A stretch of DNA of 64,000 nucleotides, from assembly GCF_013401555.1 (NCBI RefSeq), contig NZ_CP058552.1, forward strand, positions 4,526,001-4,590,000. Direction: 5' to 3'. Source of the stretch: Paenibacillus sp. E222 (lineage in GTDB: Bacteria; Bacillota; Bacilli; Paenibacillales; Paenibacillaceae). Under the pieces are notes generated by a model, which was not told where the DNA came from, ran no database searches, and saw only the letters and a list, made by a program, of their open reading frames with translations. Positions within the stretch are counted from its first letter, which is position 1. Each line of letters begins with the position of its first letter. Below, one piece after another: positions 28,387 through 39,116 of the stretch. The position numbers and the translations under genes are program-made.

Positions 28387-30672
28387 ATGAATGTAGTCGT
28401 CAAGTTGATACGTGAATTCAAAGAGCGCGATACCCGGCGTTTGTTGAAAGATTATCGAGACAAAGTGGAGCTTATCAGGAAACGGAGTTTGGAAGCTTGG
28501 GACAATCAGCGGCTGCAAGCGGAATCCCTTCGGCTGCAAAATGAGGCAAAATCAGGCACGTCTTTGGATGAGCTGCTTGTTGATGCTTATGCGCTAGTCT
28601 GCGAGGCTGCGAAGAGAACACTCAGATTACAGCCTTACGATGTCCAGATTATGGCTGCTATCGCTTTGCACGAGAGATTTTTGATCGAACAGCATACCGG
28701 TGAAGGAAAAACACTCTCTGCTGTTATGCCTGCTTATCTAAACGCATTGACCGGCAAAGGCGTTCATGTGCTCACATTTAACGACTACTTGGCAAATCGA
28801 GATGCAGAGTGGATGGGCCCAATCTACCGCTTCCTTGGGTTAACGGTAAGCTCGGTTCAAGCGGGCATGAGTTTGCTCGAAAAACGGGAAGCTTACGCCA
28901 AGGATATAACCTATGTTACGGCTAAAGAAGCAGGGTTTGATTATTTGCGCGACACAATCGCATTCAATGAAGCTGATACCGTACACCGTCCTTTCCACTA
29001 CGTCATCGTCGACGAAGCGGATTCACTGCTTCTTGATGAAGCGCGGGTGCCGCTAGTCATTAGTGGCGATTCGAGTGCTTCCAAGAATGACGGCATTCTT
29101 TTCGCAGAAGTGGCCCGGCAGCTGCAGCCAGCAGAGCATTACGATTTTGACGAGTTCAAGCGGAACGTTTACTTGAATGATGCGGGTGCTGCAAAAGCGG
29201 AGTTGCTGCTGGGATGCGGTAATTTGTACGATAGCCATAATAGTCATTTGTTAACGTCATTGAATTGTGCGCTGCATGTGGAATCGTTATTAAAAAAAGA
29301 CGTCGATTACATCGTCCGGCACGGTGAAATTGAGCTAATCGAAGAACATACCGGCCGTGTGGCCGAGAACAGGTATTTGCCGGACGGGCTTCAAGCTGCA
29401 CTGGTGGCGAAAGAAGGGTTGCAGTGGAAGGCTGGTGGTAGAATCCTCGGTACGATCACCATTCAACACTTCATTAGCCTGTATTCGGGAATTTGCGGAA
29501 TGACGGCTACGGCGCACGCTTCAGCAATGGAATTCGAGGATATCTATGCACTGCAGGTCGTGCAAATTCCGCCGAACCAGCCAAACATACGGATCGACCA
29601 CAAACATCGGATTTACACCCATAAAGAAGCCAAATATAAGGCGCTTGTACAAGAAATATCTTCCGTCCATAGGGTGGGACGCCCCATTCTTATTGGTACG
29701 TCAAGCGTCGAGGAATCTGACATGCTGGCGGAGGCACTTGCGGTTGCCGGAGTACCTTGCCAGGTTCTGAATGCAAAAAACGATGCAAAAGAAGCCGAAA
29801 TCATCGCTAAAGCGGGAGAAATCGGGGCCGTAACGGTATCTACGAATATGGCAGGGCGCGGCGTCGACATTCGTCTCGGCGGCGGTAATCCTGCTCAGGC
29901 AGAAGTGGTTGCCAAGCTGGGCGGATTATACGTAATAGGTACACATGTGAACGAAAGCATGCGAATTGATAACCAGCTGCGCGGGCGTTCCGGCCGCCAA
30001 GGCGACCCGGGAGCTTCCGTATTTTATATAAGCCTGGAAGACGAGTTGATGCTTCGCTTTGGCATTCATAGACTGTTTCGCGCTCCCAGGCAGGACGAGG
30101 TTCTTGATGATCCGGCGCTCCGCAGCAAAATCGAGCATATTCAGCGCGTTATTATAGGTCAAAACTTCGATATTCAGCGGGAATTGAACTGTTATTCGGA
30201 TATGGTGGAGGATCAGAGGCGAATTCTATACGAGGAGCGGCTCGGAATTTTGAAAGGCGAGAGACCGATGAGCTCATCGGAGCAGCGGGTACGGCTTTTT
30301 TATATCGACGAGTTATGGGCTGACCATCTGGCATACGTTTCTTACATTCGCGAAAGCATCCATCTCCAGAGCATTACCAGTCGCAACCCGATCGACGAGT
30401 TTCATACGCAAATCACCCAAGCATTCGAGCAAATTCCGGCTAAAATAGATCATGAGTCGGCGAATATGCTTAGAAAACTTGGAGGTTCGAATGATCCGGC
30501 GAAATGGGAAGAGTTCGGTCTGAAGAGTCCTATTTCGACTCGAACCTATATGATCAACGATCAATACAGCCAAGATAAGCGCAGCTCATGGACCGGAACG
30601 ACGGTATTTGCTTTTTGGGGCAGTAAGATTTTGAAACTGTTACTGAGGCCAGTATATAGGATGTCAAAATAG
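28387..30672 (+). CDS. secA2: SecA2-like accessory preprotein translocase ATPase
   Basis: The 761-residue protein is a recognisable SecA: Walker A in EQHTGEGKT, DEAD in VIVDEADSLLLDEA, a preprotein cross-linking segment, MAGRGVDIRLGGG, and GRSGRQGDPGAS with arginine fingers. It is shorter than housekeeping SecA (about 840) and lacks the C-terminal cysteine zinc motif, so a second, accessory SecA is likely. The N-terminal 30 residues are charged, as in SecA. No secY2 or glycosylated adhesin genes are beside it. A secreted stalk protein is encoded upstream, behind a terminator. Confidence 0.88.
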   Translation: MNVVVKLIREFKERDTRRLLKDYRDKVELIRKRSLEAWDNQRLQAESLRLQNEAKSGTSLDELLVDAYALVCEAAKRTLRLQPYDVQIMAAIALHERFLIEQHTGEGKTLSAVMPAYLNALTGKGVHVLTFNDYLANRDAEWMGPIYRFLGLTVSSVQAGMSLLEKREAYAKDITYVTAKEAGFDYLRDTIAFNEADTVHRPFHYVIVDEADSLLLDEARVPLVISGDSSASKNDGILFAEVARQLQPAEHYDFDEFKRNVYLNDAGAAKAELLLGCGNLYDSHNSHLLTSLNCALHVESLLKKDVDYIVRHGEIELIEEHTGRVAENRYLPDGLQAALVAKEGLQWKAGGRILGTITIQHFISLYSGICGMTATAHASAMEFEDIYALQVVQIPPNQPNIRIDHKHRIYTHKEAKYKALVQEISSVHRVGRPILIGTSSVEESDMLAEALAVAGVPCQVLNAKNDAKEAEIIAKAGEIGAVTVSTNMAGRGVDIRLGGGNPAQAEVVAKLGGLYVIGTHVNESMRIDNQLRGRSGRQGDPGASVFYISLEDELMLRFGIHRLFRAPRQDEVLDDPALRSKIEHIQRVIIGQNFDIQRELNCYSDMVEDQRRILYEERLGILKGERPMSSSEQRVRLFYIDELWADHLAYVSYIRESIHLQSITSRNPIDEFHTQITQAFEQIPAKIDHESANMLRKLGGSNDPAKWEEFGLKSPISTRTYMINDQYSQDKRSSWTGTTVFAFWGSKILKLLLRPVYRMSK

Positions 30673-30692
30673 TGATGGGAGTGTGACGATCG

Positions 30693-31448
30693 ATGAACAA
30701 TAGAGAACGGTTTACGAGCCGGGTCGATTCGTATTTAAAATACCGCCCGAGTTACCCAAAAGAGGCTATTGACCATTTGTATGAGGTCGTCGGTTTACGT
30801 GCGAGCAGTAATATAGCAGACATCGGTTCAGGTACTGGCATCATCTCAAAGTTGCTTCTGGAACGCGGAAGCTATGTAATCGCGGTCGAGCCAAATCAGG
30901 CAATGCGTGAGGCCGCCGAGCAAATGTTAGAAAGTAATCCGCAATTCCAGAGTATAGAAGGTTCCGCAGAATCTACTGGATTACCTGATCAGTCGGTTGA
31001 TTTTATTGTCTGCGCTCAGGCATTTCACTGGTTCGATCGCTCTGCAACCCAAATCGAGTTTCGCAGAATTCTAAGGCCAGGTGGGAGAGTAATACTCATC
31101 TGGAACTCACGTCTTACAAACGGTACTCCGTTTCGTGAAGAGTACAATCATCTGCTTCATACTTACGGAACCGACTACGAAAAAGTCAATCATAAAAATA
31201 TTTCTCAGACGATGCTGCTCTCTTTTTTCAAGGAAGGTTCAATGCATGAAATGCGAGTCAGAATGAGTCAGCAGTTCGATTTTGAGGGCTTGAAAGGCCG
31301 GTTGCTGTCCTCTTCCTACAGCCCTGCACCCGGGCATGCAAATTATGATCCCATGATGAAAGAACTGCGGAATCTATTCAATAGGAATAATCAAGATGGT
31401 ATTGTTGAATTCGATTATGAGACTGAGATTTTTTGGGGAGAAGTATAG
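30693..31448 (+). CDS. Class I SAM-dependent methyltransferase
   Basis: The 251-residue protein has motif I IADIGSGTGIIS at about residues 41-52, an acidic residue after the second strand (VEPNQAM), motif III around GSAESTGLPDQSVDFIVCAQAFHWF, and RILRPGGRVILIW (motif IV/post). The N-terminal region (RFTSRVDSYLKYRPSYP) is typical of small-molecule methyltransferases of the Methyltransf_11/25 group. It follows secA2 by 20 bp, so they may be co-transcribed. Substrate unknown. Confidence 0.88.
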   Translation: MNNRERFTSRVDSYLKYRPSYPKEAIDHLYEVVGLRASSNIADIGSGTGIISKLLLERGSYVIAVEPNQAMREAAEQMLESNPQFQSIEGSAESTGLPDQSVDFIVCAQAFHWFDRSATQIEFRRILRPGGRVILIWNSRLTNGTPFREEYNHLLHTYGTDYEKVNHKNISQTMLLSFFKEGSMHEMRVRMSQQFDFEGLKGRLLSSSYSPAPGHANYDPMMKELRNLFNRNNQDGIVEFDYETEIFWGEV

Positions 31449-31570
31449 TTCTTCAAAATGATACCCAGCTATGCATAGCTATGCCTGAGCTGAGTAGTGA
31501 TGAAATCGATTCATGTAAATGCCATTCAGCTTCTGATCTCGGGAATAGAGCATATGATTACCGGATCAGA

Positions 31571-31608
31571 AAAATGCCGCTTATCTTTGAATGGATAAGC
31601 GGCATTTT
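31571..31608. terminator. Terminator between convergent methyltransferase and GH51 genes
   Basis: AAAATGCCGCTTATC (31571-31585) and its perfect complement (31594-31608) surround an 8-nt loop, with T/A-rich flanks on both sides. Confidence 0.85.
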
Positions 31609-31726
31609 CATTATTTATTCAAATCTTGAGGGCTTAAATAGACTTCTACAGCGTCCCGCTATCCAGATATTCGGCATATCAAGGCAGCTCCCCGTACACA
31701 GAAAAATCCCTTTAAACCTATTTCCA

Positions 31727-33292
<1,566 letters not shown>

Positions 33293-33344
33293 TTAGTTAA
33301 TATGTATCATAATGCAACTATAGGAGCAAGTTTGTTTTGCAGAG

Positions 33345-33360
33345 TTCGCAAAATAGCGAA
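33345..33360. promoter_or_regulatory. Operator copy 2 in the GH51/ArsR divergent region
   Basis: TTCGC-AAAATA-GCGAA is an inverted repeat with perfect 5-bp arms, 24 bp before the regulator start. Paired with the copy 85 bp away it is a good candidate site for the ArsR-type dimer. Confidence 0.65.
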
Positions 33361-33384
33361 TTCAATATAAGGAGAGTGAGATTG

Positions 33385-34302
33385 ATGATGCTTGGCACAG
33401 ATGCATCTTCGCTAGTCATTTATGAGGCGCTGGCAAGCGAAGCGCGGTTAAATATTGTTCGGTTATTGCTGTTGAACAGAGAAATGCACATTAATGCGCT
33501 CTCCAAGGAGCTTTATTTGAGTAAAGCCATCGTAAGTACCCATGTGAGCAAGCTGCAAAAGGCCGGAATTGTAGGCAGCCGAATGAAGCGGGAGAACGGT
33601 GGCACATATAAATATTGTTTTATTCAGCAAGAGTTCATGCTCATCAATCTGTCACCCGAACCGCTCGATGTCCCATACCATGAGGTATCCATTCCGGTTG
33701 GACAATATACGGATTACGAAGCGTGGCCGACATGCGGGATTGCAACGACGACCCAAATGATTGGACAATATGACACACCCGCATGCTTCATGGACCCGGA
33801 CCGGGTGAATGCAGGCATACTCTGGTTGGCACGAGGTTTTCTCGAATATAAGATACCTAATTATCTGTACAAAGATCAGGTACTGCGTGAAATTGAAATT
33901 TCACTGGAGCTTGGATCGGAGGCTCCGCAAGTCAATGAGAACTGGCCTTCGGACATCCGTTTTGTCCTTAATGGCCATCACCTCGGAACGTGGACAAGCC
34001 CTGGTGATTTTGGCGACCGCAAGGGTAAACTGACACCGCAATGGTGGCATTCCGACGTGAACCAGTACGGCGTACTGAAAGTGCTTCGTATCAATGCAGA
34101 AGGTACCTTTATCGACGGTCAGCGCATCTCGGATGTCCGCATTCACGATCTGGATCTCCAAGCCGCAACGTATTGGACCATTCAATTAAGTCCTGAAGAA
34201 GGGGTACCCGGCCGGGGTGGACTTACGCTGTTTGGAAAGGGATTCGGGAACTACGACCAGGACATTTTGATTCGGTACTATTACGAGGGTGCTCTGTTAT
34301 AA
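33385..34302 (+). CDS. ArsR-type regulator fused to a large beta-rich sensor domain
   Basis: The 305-residue protein has an ArsR winged helix at about 5-90 (YEALASEARLNIVRLLLLNREMHIN as the first helices, LSKAIVSTHVSKLQKAGIV as recognition helix) and a C-terminal region of about 210 residues rich in beta strands, Trp and Gly. The usual ArsR metal cysteines are absent. The divergent arabinofuranosidase and nearby glycan genes suggest a sugar or glycan ligand, possibly bound by the jelly-roll-like C-terminus. Start: AAGGAG at 33369-33374 with ATG at 33385; TTG 33382 and ATG 33388 are alternatives. Confidence 0.75.
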   Translation: MMLGTDASSLVIYEALASEARLNIVRLLLLNREMHINALSKELYLSKAIVSTHVSKLQKAGIVGSRMKRENGGTYKYCFIQQEFMLINLSPEPLDVPYHEVSIPVGQYTDYEAWPTCGIATTTQMIGQYDTPACFMDPDRVNAGILWLARGFLEYKIPNYLYKDQVLREIEISLELGSEAPQVNENWPSDIRFVLNGHHLGTWTSPGDFGDRKGKLTPQWWHSDVNQYGVLKVLRINAEGTFIDGQRISDVRIHDLDLQAATYWTIQLSPEEGVPGRGGLTLFGKGFGNYDQDILIRYYYEGALL

Positions 34303-34531
34303 ATCAGATCGAAAAATGTATAGCTGGAGGGTAGACCTTCTTCAATTGCTTTTGATACAAAGGTGTATAACTTTAATAATTCCTGTTTTGGCTGGTACAT
34401 GTATGAGTATTTCCAAACCGTGCTCTCCGGAATACGGTTATGGACAATTTCAGTTGTTCTTTTGGTAAGAATAAAGGATTGGCATGATTGCTCAAGAAGG
34501 TGCTCAGCCTTATACGAATGAAACTAACATA

Positions 34532-34572
34532 TCTTTAAAAATGAATATACATTCTTTAAAGTTTGCTATAGT
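34532..34572 (+). promoter_or_regulatory. Activator-type promoter of the lichenase gene
   Basis: TCTTTAAA occurs at 34532-34539 and 34553-34560, exactly 21 bp apart (two helical turns), as in AraC-type sites. It is followed by the extended -10 TGCTATAGT (34564-34572). No good -35 is present. The rest of the 350-bp gap from 34303 shows nothing else convincing. Confidence 0.5.
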
Positions 34573-34611
34573 TCACTTCAGGTGGAATATATAAAATGGA
34601 AACAACACCCA

Positions 34612-34625
34612 TGTAAGCGTTTTAT
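34612..34625 (+). promoter_or_regulatory. Possible cre site before the lichenase gene
   Basis: TGTAAGCGTTTTAT agrees with the cre consensus at all but the last two positions and would lie about 30 bp downstream of the predicted start. Confidence 0.45.
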
Positions 34626-34654
34626 ATTAGGTGGGTGAATTTGAATGGAGGTGT

Positions 34655-35371
34655 ATGATGAAAAGGAAGACATGGTGGACGTTAACGATTTCGGGAGTGG
34701 TTTCATTATTTCTTTCGGTAAGCGCTTTCGCAGGGTATGTATTTTGGGAGCCGCTAACGTACCACAACCCGAGCACCTGGCAAAAGGCGGATGGTTATTC
34801 CAACGGTTCAATGTTTAATTGCACCTGGCGAGCGAACAATGCAAACTTTACGAGTGATGGTAAGCTGAGACTGAGCTTGACCAGCCCGTCCAACAACAAA
34901 TTTGATTGTGGTGAATATCGATCAACCAATTCTCAAGGATATGGTCTGTATGAGGTAAGTATGAAACCTGCCAAAAACACAGGCATTGTCTCTTCATTTT
35001 TCACGTATACCGGACCTGCTCACGGAACGCAATGGGATGAGATTGATATTGAATTCTTGGGAAAAGACACTACCAAAGTACAGTTCAATTATTACACCAA
35101 TGGTGTCGGCAATCATGAGAAGATCGTTAATTTGGGATTTGATGCATCTCAGGGCTTCCACACCTACGCGTTTGATTGGCAACCAGGCCATATCAAGTGG
35201 TACGTGGATGGCGTTCTGAAACATACGGCCACAACGAACATTCCAACGACGCCTGGTAAAATTATGATGAATCTGTGGAACGGAACGGGCGTGGACAGCT
35301 GGCTGGGGTCTTACAACGGAGCTAACCCGCTGTATGCTGAATATGACTGGGTGAAATATACAAGTAATTAG
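34655..35371 (+). CDS. bglS: Secreted lichenase, GH16 endo-beta-1,3-1,4-glucanase
   Basis: The 238-residue protein has a signal peptide (to about residue 26, SAFA) and a compact GH16 jelly roll. WDEIDIEF carries the nucleophile Glu129 and acid/base Glu133; Cys55 and Cys85 match the conserved disulfide of Bacillus lichenases. It cuts mixed-linkage beta-glucans such as barley glucan outside the cell. GGAGGTG before ATG 34655 sets the start (ATG 34658 is equally possible). It is monocistronic, with a predicted activator-dependent promoter and a possible cre site. Confidence 0.95.
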   Translation: MMKRKTWWTLTISGVVSLFLSVSAFAGYVFWEPLTYHNPSTWQKADGYSNGSMFNCTWRANNANFTSDGKLRLSLTSPSNNKFDCGEYRSTNSQGYGLYEVSMKPAKNTGIVSSFFTYTGPAHGTQWDEIDIEFLGKDTTKVQFNYYTNGVGNHEKIVNLGFDASQGFHTYAFDWQPGHIKWYVDGVLKHTATTNIPTTPGKIMMNLWNGTGVDSWLGSYNGANPLYAEYDWVKYTSN

Positions 35372-35400
35372 AGTGATCCATTTGCAAGAAGGCGATAAAC

Positions 35401-35446
35401 GAAGAGGATAAGAGGAGAGGGGCGTATGTCGCTGTCCTCTTTTTTG
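35401..35446 (+). terminator. Weak terminator after the lichenase gene
   Basis: GAAGAGGATA near 35401 can pair with TGTCCTCTT near 35434-35442, followed by six T. The loop is long and the stem has one mismatch. Confidence 0.5.
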
Positions 35447-35506
35447 CATGTTATTTTAGACATTTCATAAGGACCATTGCACTAATGCAACATCCATATC
35501 CATTTT

Positions 35507-35578
35507 CCAATATCCTAAATTAATGCAATAAATGTTGTAATATTAGTATGGGCATGCACCTGGATCATTCATTATGAT
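35507..35578 (+). promoter_or_regulatory. Regulatory region of the first solute-binding gene (motif A)
   Basis: TGTTGTAATATTAGTAT (from 35533) matches a block upstream of the permease operon at 40864-40883. A related copy lies inverted at 35507-35528. A -10-like TATGAT (35573-35578) lies 34 bp after the start of AATATTAG, almost the same offset as at 40904. Confidence 0.5.
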
Positions 35579-35623
35579 GGATTCTGTAGACAACACCATT
35601 ACATAGACAGGGGGAAACATAAG

Positions 35624-37309
35624 TTGGTAACAAGCAAAAAGAAAAAGATCGGTGGTTTGGCTTTGGCAGGAATGTTCGCGCTTTCAGCAGTGCTGAGCGG
35701 CTGTAACAGTGGAGCAAGTAAAGAGGCTGCACCGAGCACACCGAGTGCTACACTGGAATTGAAGGACGGTAAGTATGATCCACCCGTAAAACTTACTTAT
35801 TTGCGTCCTTGGGGACCTGAAATCAAATTCAAATCTGGTGAAGATCAGGACAATAACGTGCACACGAAATGGGCGAAAGACAAGCTCGGCATTGAATTGA
35901 AAAATCAATGGGTCTCACCATCCACAAACAACGCGTTTGAAACGAAGCTTCGTCTGTCGCTGGCTTCCAATGCAGAAATGCCGGACATTATCTCGTATCG
36001 CGGCGACTTTAATCTGGCACGTGAGTTGATTGAAACGGGCAAGTTCGTTGATGCAGGTGAATTGTTTGATCAATATGCAAGTGATACCTGGAAAGCCGCA
36101 GTGAATGAAGATCCTTCCGTATGGTATCCGTACATGCAGGATGGTAAACGAATTGGTATTCCGATTCTCGATTACTCCTATAATAGTGATCCAGTGATGT
36201 GGATTCGCGAGGATTGGATGAAGAAGTTTAATTTGAAAGCACCTGAAACGCTGGCTGATCTTGAAGTAATTATGGAAACGTTTACGAATAAAGACCCGGA
36301 TGGCAATGGTAAAAAAGACACATACGGTCTCACCATCGGATTCAAAAACTGGTTGAGCACATGGATGTCTGATGCTGGCTGGATCTTCGGAGCCTACGGC
36401 ACGATGCCAAATCAGTGGAATCTGAACGCAGAAGGAAAACTGGAGTACGGCTCTGTAAACCCTGGAGCAAAACAAGCCTTGGCAACACTGGCTGACTGGA
36501 TGAGCAAAGGATACATTCCAGAAGAAGCAGGGGTATATGATGAAACCAAAGCAGCAGAAGAGTTTACAGCAGGTAAAGCGGGGATTGTTGTCGGACCTCA
36601 CTGGATGCCGTCATGGCCGCTCGAAGATGTGAAGAAAAACAATCCGGAAGCGGAGTACAAAGCTTACCCGATTCCATCTGGACCTGATGGCAAGGCAGGC
36701 AGACGCGGTACCGCGAACGACAACGGTGTAATTCTGATTAACAAAGATATGAAGAACCCAGAAGTCTTTTTCACATATCAAAACTATCTATTTGATCACT
36801 ATGCCAATCCAAAAGCAGGTGATGAATTTGAAAATGGCTTTGCTGAAGGATATGACTGGGCAATGAAAGACGGCAAAGTAACAACGGATGCTAGTGTGAC
36901 AGGCGGTTATGCACCTGAGAAATACACATTAACGTTTGATGGTGCACGTATCCCGAGTCTGAATATGGCTACGCTTGCGAAGTTTGCTAACGGTGAAGAA
37001 GCAACAACACCTTTCGAGAAAAAACTCAAATCTGGCGTACCGGCACCAATGGTGGAAGCGGCCAAGATTGTTCAGGATCAAAAAGATATTGCATTAAAAC
37101 AGATGTTCACAGGTGCGCCAACGATGTCGATGCAAATGAATAACGACATCTTAACCAAAATGGAAAAAGATACGTTCTCTCAGATCATTTATGGTAAAGC
37201 TCCAATCGACGCATTCGATACGTTCGTAGAGAAATGGAATTCTTCAGGTGGAGATCAAAATACGAAGGAAGTTAATGAGTGGTATCAATCCGTAACTAGC
37301 GGCAAGTAA
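35624..37309 (+). CDS. Sugar ABC transporter solute-binding lipoprotein (LplA type)
   Basis: The 561-residue extracellular binding protein has a lipobox LSGC (Cys27). A calcium-loop-like DPDGNGKKDTYG, usual in LplA-type oligosaccharide binders, is at about residues 225-236. TTG 35624 is the only start in reach that keeps the signal peptide whole. Its permeases are at 40957-42816, beyond the YesN/YesM pair on the other strand, a common Paenibacillus order. The substrate is probably a beta-glucan oligosaccharide, judging from the GH16 enzyme in the permease operon. A strong terminator follows. Confidence 0.88.
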   Translation: MVTSKKKKIGGLALAGMFALSAVLSGCNSGASKEAAPSTPSATLELKDGKYDPPVKLTYLRPWGPEIKFKSGEDQDNNVHTKWAKDKLGIELKNQWVSPSTNNAFETKLRLSLASNAEMPDIISYRGDFNLARELIETGKFVDAGELFDQYASDTWKAAVNEDPSVWYPYMQDGKRIGIPILDYSYNSDPVMWIREDWMKKFNLKAPETLADLEVIMETFTNKDPDGNGKKDTYGLTIGFKNWLSTWMSDAGWIFGAYGTMPNQWNLNAEGKLEYGSVNPGAKQALATLADWMSKGYIPEEAGVYDETKAAEEFTAGKAGIVVGPHWMPSWPLEDVKKNNPEAEYKAYPIPSGPDGKAGRRGTANDNGVILINKDMKNPEVFFTYQNYLFDHYANPKAGDEFENGFAEGYDWAMKDGKVTTDASVTGGYAPEKYTLTFDGARIPSLNMATLAKFANGEEATTPFEKKLKSGVPAPMVEAAKIVQDQKDIALKQMFTGAPTMSMQMNNDILTKMEKDTFSQIIYGKAPIDAFDTFVEKWNSSGGDQNTKEVNEWYQSVTSGK

Positions 37310-37334
37310 GCTGGAGAAAAACAGAGCAATAGAG

Positions 37335-37372
37335 AAAAGGCCTTGCTGGAGTAAGATCCGGCAAGGCCTTTT
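37335..37372 (+). terminator. Strong terminator after the solute-binding gene
   Basis: A 16-bp stem with one G.U (37335-37350 with 37357-37372), a 6-nt loop and A/T tracts on both sides. Confidence 0.9.
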
Positions 37373-37466
37373 GATGTGTTAATCTAATCTTTTACGAGAA
37401 TTGACGAAATTTATTCGTGATGCTTAAATCAGGCAGGCAGCTAAGTAGGGTTTCGAAAACATCATA

Positions 37467-39107
37467 TCAAACAGGCAGGTTCTCTCTGTATTCCTGTGGA
37501 GTCAAATCGTAAAACTTCTTGAACACCCGAATGAAATAAGCGGTGTTGTTGTACCCGACAAGCTCGGCAATTTCAAATACTTTGGCGCTGGACGAGCGCA
37601 AATAATATGCTGCTTTTTCCATCCGCAATCGATATACATAAGCTGTTAACGCCTCGCCGGTCTCGGTTTTATACACTTTGGACAAATATACCGGGTGCAG
37701 GTGAACATGCTCGGCAATTGCCGGGAGTGAGACATCTGATGCGAGATGCTGATCCACAAAGCTTTTGACACTTCGAACGATGGTGCTGTGATTGTCCTTC
37801 AGCTCTTGTTCAGCATCCTCACTGATCGAATACAGTGTTCGTATGGACCAGTCCTTCAGCTGCTGTGCTGTGGCATATACAGGAGCTTGGAAGTACTTAT
37901 AGGATTCAGCAGGCAGAACAGAAGAAATCTGTTTGCCATTCTTATGAATGATATAAGCAAAAGCTCCGGCCAACGCGTGATAGACCTCAATGGTTGTTTC
38001 GGCAATATCGTGATGCTGTCCTGACTCCAGTAATTCTTCAAAAATAACTTCAATTTTCTGCTCTACCGCATCAAACCGTCCCGCTTCCAGCAGACTGATC
38101 AATGTCGGTGGATTGTAAAGGGATCGAATGGCAGGCAGGGGATGTACATCCTTGTCATCAGATGCGGTGATAAACAGCCCCTGTGCCTGACCCATACGCT
38201 TCCGCATGGACCGAACCGCACTTTCATAGATTGCTCCGATCTCATAAGGGAACTTGCCCCAATGGGAGACGGAGATCGAGATGGCCCCTTTGAGGTACAA
38301 CTGAACATTGGTCTGAATCTGCGCCGCATAATGCTCCAGCAATGTCTGGGGTTTCTCCTCTTTGTTCATGCTCTGCACTGCGCCCCTCTTAACACTGACC
38401 AGAACCACCAGATAATCATGCACGTCCCGTGTGTGCCAGATGTGAAAATGATGCTGCATCACTTCACTGATGATATTGCTAATGGCGTACTGCATCAGTG
38501 ACAGATCGTGATCTCCCATCTCGGACAGATGCTCCTCCATGCGAATGACCAGCATGCCGAGCTCCTCGCCGATGGAGTAGGGCAGTTCAAGCAGTTCCAG
38601 CTTGTCCGCCAGCGCAGAAGGAGAGTAGGTTTTGCCTGTAAGTAATTCGTGAAGCATGGTGGACTGCAGCAGTGGCAGATTATCCTGAAACGCATGCAAA
38701 GCCCGTTGATAGGATGCGGCGGTTTCCCACTTTTGTTTGATCCGATCGACCAGTCGTTGCACGGTTTCAATCAGGTCCTCATCACTCACGGGTTTCAGCA
38801 AATAATCAAAGCTTTCCTGAGCCATCGCTTGCTTGGCATATTCAAAGTCGGCAAAACCCGACAGTAAAATGGTTTGCACATGAGGCCACTTCTCGTGAAT
38901 GGTCGTAATCAAATCAATGCCGGACATCTCTGGCATACGAATGTCGGTGATCACAATATCGATATCATGGTTTTCCATAATTTCAAGTGCGACAGCACCG
39001 GATAATGCCTCGTGCACCGTACTGATTCCGCAGCTTTCCCAAGAGATCGTTTCAGCCAGTGTTTCTACGACGGATCGTTCATCGTCTACTAATAAAATTT
39101 GTAACAT
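37467..39107 (-). CDS. AraC-type response regulator (YesN-like), system A
   Basis: The 546-residue response regulator has a receiver domain (1-120, phospho-acceptor Asp55 in VITDIRMPEMSG), a long middle region and a C-terminal AraC helix-turn-helix pair at about 445-546 (LPAIAEHVHLHPVYLSKVYK, AELVGYNNTAYFIRVFKKFY). Start: GTG 39116 abuts the kinase stop, but AGGTGA is better spaced for ATG 39107. It is co-transcribed with the sensor kinase and should activate the neighbouring binding-protein and permease genes, judged by the shared promoter motif at 35.5 and 40.9 kb. Confidence 0.9.
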   Translation of the reverse strand: MLQILLVDDERSVVETLAETISWESCGISTVHEALSGAVALEIMENHDIDIVITDIRMPEMSGIDLITTIHEKWPHVQTILLSGFADFEYAKQAMAQESFDYLLKPVSDEDLIETVQRLVDRIKQKWETAASYQRALHAFQDNLPLLQSTMLHELLTGKTYSPSALADKLELLELPYSIGEELGMLVIRMEEHLSEMGDHDLSLMQYAISNIISEVMQHHFHIWHTRDVHDYLVVLVSVKRGAVQSMNKEEKPQTLLEHYAAQIQTNVQLYLKGAISISVSHWGKFPYEIGAIYESAVRSMRKRMGQAQGLFITASDDKDVHPLPAIRSLYNPPTLISLLEAGRFDAVEQKIEVIFEELLESGQHHDIAETTIEVYHALAGAFAYIIHKNGKQISSVLPAESYKYFQAPVYATAQQLKDWSIRTLYSISEDAEQELKDNHSTIVRSVKSFVDQHLASDVSLPAIAEHVHLHPVYLSKVYKTETGEALTAYVYRLRMEKAAYYLRSSSAKVFEIAELVGYNNTAYFIRVFKKFYDLTPQEYRENLPV

Positions 39108-39116
39108 GTACTTCAC

